Assembly (NCBI GenBank): GCA_020975725.1 | Contig: QXJR01000006.1 | Location: 806,001 to 870,000, forward strand | DNA from: Picocystis sp. L7 | Taxonomy: Eukaryota > Chlorophyta > Picocystophyceae > Picocystales > Picocystaceae | Reading direction: 5' to 3' | DNA: 64,000 nt | Shown: positions 57,456-64,000 of the stretch, one piece after another | Layout: every line of letters begins with the position of its first letter | Numbering within the stretch: position 1 is the stretch's first letter | Translations under genes and position numbers: made by a program | The notes under the pieces: generated by a model | Seen by the model: only the letters and a program-made list of their open reading frames with translations | Databases searched by the model: none | What the model was told of the DNA's origin: nothing

Positions 57456-59376
57456 GCAATGAACTAGTAAGCTAATGCTTGTGAACTCATCAGAGAGAAG
57501 TTGTTACACCAGATCAGATGGTAAAGAATGTTGCTATACTTTCTCTCCACATGCAAAAGTTGATTGATGCTTCACGTAGCTTCCGATCCACGACTTACCC
57601 CAATGGTTAGCTTAAGGTGGCAGGATGGCTCAATTTCAATCCATTCTCTAAGCATTGCTCAATTTTCTGTTGCTATACTGTCTAATTAAAGCTCTTCGTG
57701 GCACATGATTCAATTCAAAGGATAGTAGTTGCGTCTCATGCATGGGAACATCTGATGCTTAGAATCCAACGTTAACGCTAACTTCACTTGGAGTACGATT
57801 TCTGAAAAACAATTCTGACAGTAGCATCCTGCCTGACAGCCACTTTCCTACCCTTCCAAATGAGAAGTCCATGCGCTTTCTTCATCCCTTCTAGCATACC
57901 ATTCAATGACATGCAGCACTTCATGTGTTCTATATAAGTCCTGCTGCAATGCCAACCTTGACAGTAAGCTAGTCAATGAACTTGTAATTCGGATTGCAAG
58001 CAACAGAGACCAATGCCAGGGATACCGTAACTTCACTCATCACTGAAGAGTTATTGCAGAGATGCCTATGCTTTAGTGTTGAGATGCGAATCATGGCGAG
58101 AAAGAACTTTTCGGATTAGGAAGCTTCTATCGTTTTGTTCTCTCATATCTTGAACTCCAAGCTCAACCACATCGAGAAACACTGTCCTCAATAGAGTGGA
58201 GTTCAGACCGTGACCCAAGCATATTACTATTGAAACTTTCTACCACTGCATGTGTTTTCCGCAAGCCCCTTTCTAGATAGGTCCACTCGCATGCCCGCTG
58301 TAAACTGACCAAAAAATTTTACATGACGAACAACATTCTGCGCTTTCCCCATCTCATCGTATGCACCATTCAAGCAGACATGGCTTTTACACAACGTTCT
58401 CTGCTGAGTCAAGCAGATGCATGTAGGGTGTTCCAGATTCTTCAAAAAAAACCTCAAGTCCAGCATCAAAGGTTTCATGGTGTTCCCAGTCATCTACAGA
58501 CTTTCACCGGCATACACTCTGCCTCCTTCAGATCTCTCAGCTAATCGGACATTCTGCTGCAAACAGTGATACCTAGTCGTGTTTTTACATTTATCATATT
58601 CGTTGTCCCTCGCACAAGTCAAAATACAGCGCCTTCCACTATGGTTGATTATGCGCGACTGCGGACACCATAATACTAATTCAATTCATAGTATTCCCAA
58701 TGGATATGTGGCAACAATCACTCTGCTTCTATGATTCTGCGGTTCTTCATCTGTGAAGGGCCCGACAGGCTTTCAAAAGACCATTGAGTTGTCTCCCGCC
58801 ATTTCCCCTTGCCTCATGACAAGTTCTTCCTTCTTCAGAACTCATTTTTTCCTTCGAATGTTCCACAAGCAACTCAAGGATTTGGATGAAGTTTCCTGGC
58901 CGCTATCGACAATTTTTTTCAAAAGTAGATCCAAAATTTTACCACAGAGTATTCAAAGTATATCAAAGTCCTCATTCAATCTGTCAATGTGGGGTAGATG
59001 CACGATATACAAAGGCACATTCACGTGATTGAACAAGCTAAGTTCAAACTTTCCAAATTCATAAGTTGCAGCTAACTTAGGTACGCGCTCGTTAATAATC
59101 GGGACCTTTGCGCAACCTCGATGCAAAGACTTAGCCAGCTATGCTTTGCTAGCATAACCCTTTGCTCACGAGAATCCAGGCTTACTGCTTTCCTATGCGT
59201 ATCGGAGCAGCAGTGTGTCTTCTTCTGTACTTCTCCTCTACATGATGGCGATGGGCCTGCTAGGTAGATTACTTTGCCATCCTCCTGTCCAGTCTTTTGA
59301 GGTGAGGAGATGCCAACTACTTGACAGCAGTTTTGTTTGTCAGTAACACAAAAGAAGTCTTTCAGTAATTTGATAT
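57456..59376. other. Intergenic with a possible gene relic on the minus strand
   Basis: 1.9 kb between the convergent kinase and fucosyltransferase genes. On the minus strand, 59.03-58.95 kb gives a stretch with VPLYIVHLPHIDRL, faintly like the start of GT25 glycosyltransferases. 58.50-58.39 kb gives a frame of about 35 codons of gene-like composition. Both end quickly at stops. If real, this is a decayed host glycan gene. The rest shows nothing I can name. Confidence 0.35.
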
Positions 59377-60438
59377 TTACTGCAGGCTTTTGCTCCTCTT
59401 CACGGAAATAATTCGCCCAACGACAGTGTTGAAATTAGATATGATATGTGACAGCGTTGCCGGAGCTTGCTTTGCAAAAACAGGCTGATTCCAGAAAGAG
59501 GAAAGGGCCTCCGTGTCATCAAGGAGTTGTCTAACACGAGCTGCCATCTCTTGAGCTGAGCTGCCAGGAGAAAAAGTGATGATGCGATCTAAGTTGATAA
59601 TGCCACCAACACAGCTGGCATCCCCCCAATATATGGGAATCACTCCGGTAAGTACAGCTTGAAAGAGCTTTTCGCTAACATAGCATTTTCCGAAAGAATT
59701 CTCAGGGCACAAGTTGAACACATAGCGCTCTAGGAATTTCATCTTTGTCACATTTTGAACCTCAAGGGATACCATGTTGTTCTGAAACTTTCCAGGTGAG
59801 TCAACAATGATTCCTTGTTTCTCCAAATTTTCGTACCCTTCAAGTCTTGCTCTGCCATCCAAACCGCCAACCATTTTTGCATGACTGTTGATAATGGTGA
59901 CTGCATGCTTTCGCCCTTGCAACATTGGTTGGTCGTTCCAAGCTATTGCCTGACTTGCTGTGCTGAACGGGTTTGCAAGATCCATTGCAAAAAACCATGG
60001 CGGCACAGCCAAGCTAGAATTGCTGAAGTCTTGCTCAAGTGTCCATGGAACAATTTCGCCCTCTATCTGTGATCTGAGATAAGCGCTGAACTTTTGAAAA
60101 CGTAGCAGTTGCAGGTTTTCACCGCTGTAGAAAATCTTAAGCTTGCAACTACGGTATATATGCAACTCTCGCAAAGAGCCGAATACAGAGAAGAACAGGA
60201 TATCAGCATCGGGGGAATTCGAAAGGCACAGCTCAAATCCACGACTTTCCAATGCACTTGATAAATATCCAATTGCACGATGGTTCGTCGAAAAGCGTTT
60301 CCAGAAGCATGCATAGGCCAGAGATATTTGTTTTCCCCGATGTTGGATTGCGTCACATATAGGCAGTTCGCCATTGATAATCCTCCAGCACAAGCAGAAG
60401 TGGAGGATCAGCACATTGCGGCTCCTCGCGCCACCCAC
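59377..60438 (-). CDS. GT10 alpha-1,3/4-fucosyltransferase-like protein (5' end unresolved)
   Basis: The open frame of about 353 codons lacks an ATG at its front (position 60438 is a GTG; an in-frame stop lies upstream), so a 5' exon or later start must be considered. The hallmark is CPENSFGKCYVSEKLFQA followed by GVIPIYWGD (about residues 243-270), the GDP-fucose-binding signature of family GT10. The earlier DADILFFSVFG and KIFYSGEN (about 78-108) match the acceptor-side region of the same family, and PWFF near 150 is also typical. It would transfer fucose from GDP-fucose to a glycan in the Golgi. No transmembrane anchor is seen, although the incomplete N-terminus might hold one. Confidence 0.85.
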   Translation of the reverse strand: MGGARSRNVLILHFCLCWRIINGELPICDAIQHRGKQISLAYACFWKRFSTNHRAIGYLSSALESRGFELCLSNSPDADILFFSVFGSLRELHIYRSCKLKIFYSGENLQLLRFQKFSAYLRSQIEGEIVPWTLEQDFSNSSLAVPPWFFAMDLANPFSTASQAIAWNDQPMLQGRKHAVTIINSHAKMVGGLDGRARLEGYENLEKQGIIVDSPGKFQNNMVSLEVQNVTKMKFLERYVFNLCPENSFGKCYVSEKLFQAVLTGVIPIYWGDASCVGGIINLDRIITFSPGSSAQEMAARVRQLLDDTEALSSFWNQPVFAKQAPATLSHIISNFNTVVGRIISVKRSKSLQ

Positions 60439-61556
60439 ACAGATGCAACGCTTTTCCGTACAGGTAACACCTGCTCGATGACGCTACCCAAATCAACCCC
60501 TCCAGAGCAGCTCTTCCCGATGCGCGCGTCAAGCAAAAGTCAAGGCGAGCATTGTCCGAAAGCAGTCCAATCCGTGAAGGAGTCGTCAGTACATCGGAAC
60601 GAAGTTCAATAGTTTACCTTTGACTTCTTTCATGCATGGGGGTACACTTGATGGATCGAAGACGGAGCATTGGGGGCAAGTGCCACCGTGGACGTTTCTA
60701 AGTTCCTGGTGGTTCGTAACAAGGCACGGGGTCGAGTACCAAGAAGATGGAAAGTTTGTCGTTTCTATGTGAGAGACATTACTCGATAGATTCGGGTCGG
60801 CGAAAGCACAGACACGTGGCGTTCTGGAATGTGCGTGTGATCCATAATCCACATCAAAGGTGTGAACGCCTTCATCGCAAGGAAGAATCTCCACAAGGCG
60901 TCCATTCGGGATGGTAGTAAGACATTTGGTAAAATTTTGCAATGGCAGATCCTTCAAACGCAAAAGGCACGACGCCTTCCATTCGACATGTGATGTTGTT
61001 TGAAGGTTGAAGCTTCGACGCTCTTTCATGCAATCAAATTGTGCAAAGCGAAAGAGATGCACAACTTTTCAAATAGTGTTTTACCAACGGATGAATTTTC
61101 TAGAACCTAGTGAAACATACGGCAAAGGAAGCTCTGTTGGTGAGAACCAAATGAAGCGGTACTTCGCATGGTAAGCACCGACTAGGAAGTTGTAGTACGA
61201 CTGAAAGACGTACCGCGAATCCAACGATCTACCCTTCAAGAAGTGTAAGTCTATATACACTAGCGAAGGGCACCAAGCAAGTGAGACTCCTTTGCCGAGG
61301 TAGGGACTAATCCCATATGAAAGGCGAAGGCGACCGTTTTAGTACAGTGAATTTGCTAGAAAGATGATACCTCGGGTGAGTATCTCCGTATCCTTGACTC
61401 ACCTTTTGTGGGAAGCGGAATTGTCTTGCGGACTCGCTTGCACATTCGTTCGTTTACATTTTTACAATGGTTGAAGTTGTTGCGCGGGGACTCCAAAAAC
61501 GCCGCTATCTTTTTCGTGGTCCCATTGTAGCAGTTTAAAGGACATGTTACGATTTT
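60439..61556. other. Upstream region of the fucosyltransferase; unassigned frame
   Basis: A minus-strand frame (ATG at 61029, ending 60586) encodes about 147 residues with several Cys (for example GGTCPQC) and no known motif. It could be an exon, an unknown small gene or chance. The part next to 61556 may be decayed interior of the retrotransposon whose LTR follows. Confidence 0.35.
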
Positions 61557-61800
61557 GGGTAACCCGATCGTGGTTTAGCCACGTCGTCATCCAACGTATC
61601 AACCATAAAGCCCCCACTAACACGGAGGACATGCTCATCCCTACACGGGTTTGTTCGATACATCCATTGGCCGAGGGACATGCCTAACGAGGATGTTTAA
61701 GTGAGGAGCTAGGAAGATTCACTCTTTGGAAGTGGGTTATGAAGGAATGCACGTGCGTGTACCCGTAGTATCGTGCTGGGCATGAATCCTACCTCTACCA
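61557..61800 (-). repeat. Old, decayed LTR of the A-C Ty3/gypsy family
   Basis: It aligns by eye with the inner half of the LTR in minus orientation (compare 7270-7500). Shared marks are the hairpin CGTGGTTTAGCCACG, CACGGGTT beside CGGGTT, GAGGGACATG, CTAACGAGGA, and GTGAGG in the same order and spacing. It is far more diverged than the LTRs at the left of the window, so the family has been present for a long time. It is heavily broken. Confidence 0.6.
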
Positions 61801-64000
61801 TTCAATGAATTTTTTGCATGACTTCCGCTTTGTCTTGATGATCGAACGACTTTGCCATGATGCATACATCCTCGTCATATTGTAGTAATCTTATCTATGT
61901 TGCTACGGGATCTATTAGTGCTCCCCTTTCTATTGATAGGTAGGTGGAGTCTTCCTCTTGTTGCCCCTTTGAAGCAAGCTCGATTAATATGCACACTACT
62001 CCATTCGAAGGACTTCGATGTGCATCATGAAATGATACCATCTCCATCTTCCAAAATGGCAAACATGCGCGATTTTGCCGACCAAAAACGTCAAGCACCT
62101 CGACGAGTCGACAAGTTCTCGCTACACACGTACATTTAGCATGGTAGTTCCAAAAGAGGATCACATACGTCCTCAACGATATCCTTGTTGCGACCTTGAT
62201 CGGAACATCCTCAAGAAAAGAGCAAGAGGTAGAGACACGGAACAAAACGAAAAATAAAGGCAAATGTATTGTTGATCTCCTACCGTGATTTTCAATCGAC
62301 CTATCAAAATGAACGAGTGAGCTTGTTTTCAAAAGGTGAGATCTTTCACCAATCGAATCGTAGGCACATGTTATGATGCTCCTCGTTCAAACGAATCCAC
62401 CACGCGAAGGAGTGATCAAAAACTGATATAAGATTGCCTATACCCCTTGCATTGGATGTCATGCTAGCATGGTAGTATCAAGCAGCTATTTGCATAGAAA
62501 CTAGCTCTATGGTGGAGTAATTCGCCCCCTTTCATATAAATATTTGTTAGTAGATGAGCTTGATCGGTTCGGGGCTTGGCTAGGGATGGATTTCGCACTG
62601 AAATTGACATTGAGGATAAAACGCCTTTGCGGGACACAACAACAAGTCAACAAGTGTCTGAGACGAGCTACCACCGGTTTTGCCTTCCCTTGTAACATGA
62701 TTAAGCGAACAGCGAGTACTCTTGCGTGAAAACGTGGTCATCCACGTTGTAACTCCAATGAAGAACCAACTAGGCGTTCCAAACGTCATATTTTCTTCCA
62801 TCTAGTTTTCTTTGTGTTTGGGTTACTGCGCTTGCAAAAAGAATAGTCCGCAAGGGGATGAAATGACTTGCATGGCTATATACTTCAACATCCATTATGC
62901 TAAACTTTACTTAGAGCACCATGCTTACAATTGTTGATAACGAGGCTAGATTTGAAGGTTTTTCAATATCTCCATTTAACTCTTTGTACATAAAATACGA
63001 AAACGCATTGAAGAAGCAAGGTCTCTTTACGTAGCCTCTTTTTCCAGCGCAGGCGAAAACAATCCGAGTTTCTTCTCTCCAGACAATCGGATTCGCGTAA
63101 GTGTCGTAGGCACTTCCTTGACAACAACCGCATCTTGAGGATGGAGGGAGGGGGCTATTGGATTGTCAAATAAGTTTTCCTTTCATCGCTGCGAGCCATC
63201 CTACAATCTTCTTGTTCTTGTATATTTATCACAGTAAAGAAGTATCAAGTAGCACAATCTAGATGGCCGAATCTTTGAACTCTTCTAGGTTTCGCGGGAT
63301 GCGCTTGGTTTCTAGTTAATTCAGTCACTTTTAACTTTGCTCTCGTAATCCGGCGTCTCAAACATTCTCATGGTTTGAAAACAGGCGTCTTGAGTAGACC
63401 GAGATGAATTGGAAGAGGTACCTTCCTAAGCTCAATCGAACTTGTGATAATCGTGATCAATTTGGGGAATGAATGAGAATTGCTTAAACATATGGTTTGA
63501 AATACTTTTTCAGCCGTAGCGTGTTCATCATCTCAATTAACGAGCCTATTTACTCCGATCAACTAAAGAGGTTTGGTATGATGATGCTATATTGGTCACT
63601 TTGTAATAGAAAGCCGCAACTCTGATCAATCTGCTCTCTGGACTTTCCCACATATTTTCTACGTTCCCTCAAGTTGTAGCCTCCTTATTCTTGTCTCGTC
63701 ATACTTCGTTTCCGACCACATCTACCCAACGTTCAATATGAAGGAAGCCTCTACAAATATTAGTTTACTTTCTATCCTTGCATTGTGCTTGTAACATTAC
63801 TTCCAAAGCCTGCGCCACTCGTGAAGTAGATGGTAGGCCAAATCACACGAACACCAAGGTCAAGCTATTGTGCACATTTACCAACACTGTATGTTTGAGT
63901 ATGTATCCTTACAATGATATATACTTCCGACAATTTCTTAGCGGACGTTTTCAACCTATGATTTGCCAATGCGAAGAGACATCATCTCAACGAGACGACT
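61801..64000. other. Gene-free right end of the window
   Basis: 2.2 kb with only short frames full of stops. A plus-strand stretch near 62.56-62.64 kb (LGMDF) recalls the protease end of copies A-C, so part of this may be old retroelement debris. No host gene, RNA gene or intact repeat was recognised. Confidence 0.4.

Overview
The window looks like nuclear DNA of a single-celled eukaryote, most likely a marine microalga. The evidence is LTR retrotransposons of two Ty3/gypsy families, a DDE DNA transposon, and widely spaced single-frame host genes on both strands with no operons and long non-coding gaps. The recognisable host genes mostly concern surface sugars: a membrane-anchored methyltransferase, a DUF1647-like protein, a two-domain glycosyltransferase, a CMP-Kdo synthetase, a FAM20-like kinase and a GT10 fucosyltransferase. 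Kdo-containing scales or walls are known from green algae. Glycan-gene and transposon-rich outlier chromosomes are known from Mamiellophyceae (Ostreococcus, Micromonas, Bathycoccus). That placement is inference, not proof.

Layout. 1-25588 is an array built from one Ty3/gypsy family. Copy A (minus, running off the left edge) and copy B (plus) lie head to head and form a nearly perfect inverted repeat of about 7.57 kb per arm. B is followed in tandem by copy C with a shared LTR, then by a stub (D) and two LTR fragments. The LTR is 569 bp, and it is 893 bp between B and C because an 81-bp unit is repeated five times at its left end. The pol frame runs on into the 3' LTR and ends in a segment resembling the DIRS-type region after RNase H. 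25589-36494 is gene-poor, with the methyltransferase (26812-27714), the DUF1647-like gene (33008-33901) and faint relics of old Ty3 copies. 36495-47473 is a second, young Ty3/gypsy element with 605-bp LTRs and a target duplication. It carries a complete-looking C5 cytosine DNA methyltransferase between RNase H and integrase. Its 5' LTR has been split by a 3.6-kb DNA transposon (36672-40275), in which two 783-bp direct repeats flank a Tc1/mariner-like DDE transposase gene. The pair sits between two 524-bp inverted repeats (34169-34692 and 47842-48365).

47480-64000 returns to sparse host DNA: the two-domain glycosyltransferase (49983-51887), CMP-Kdo synthetase (54489-55268), FAM20-like kinase (56586-57455) and GT10 fucosyltransferase (59377-60438), then a decayed LTR of the A-C family (about 61557-61800) and gene-free sequence to the end.

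The host genes could act together in the secretory pathway on Kdo- and fucose-bearing surface glycans: sugar activation, transfer, phosphorylation and methylation. The mobile elements show repeated insertion into their own kind. I saw no rRNA, tRNA, CRISPR array or bacterial-type regulatory signal.
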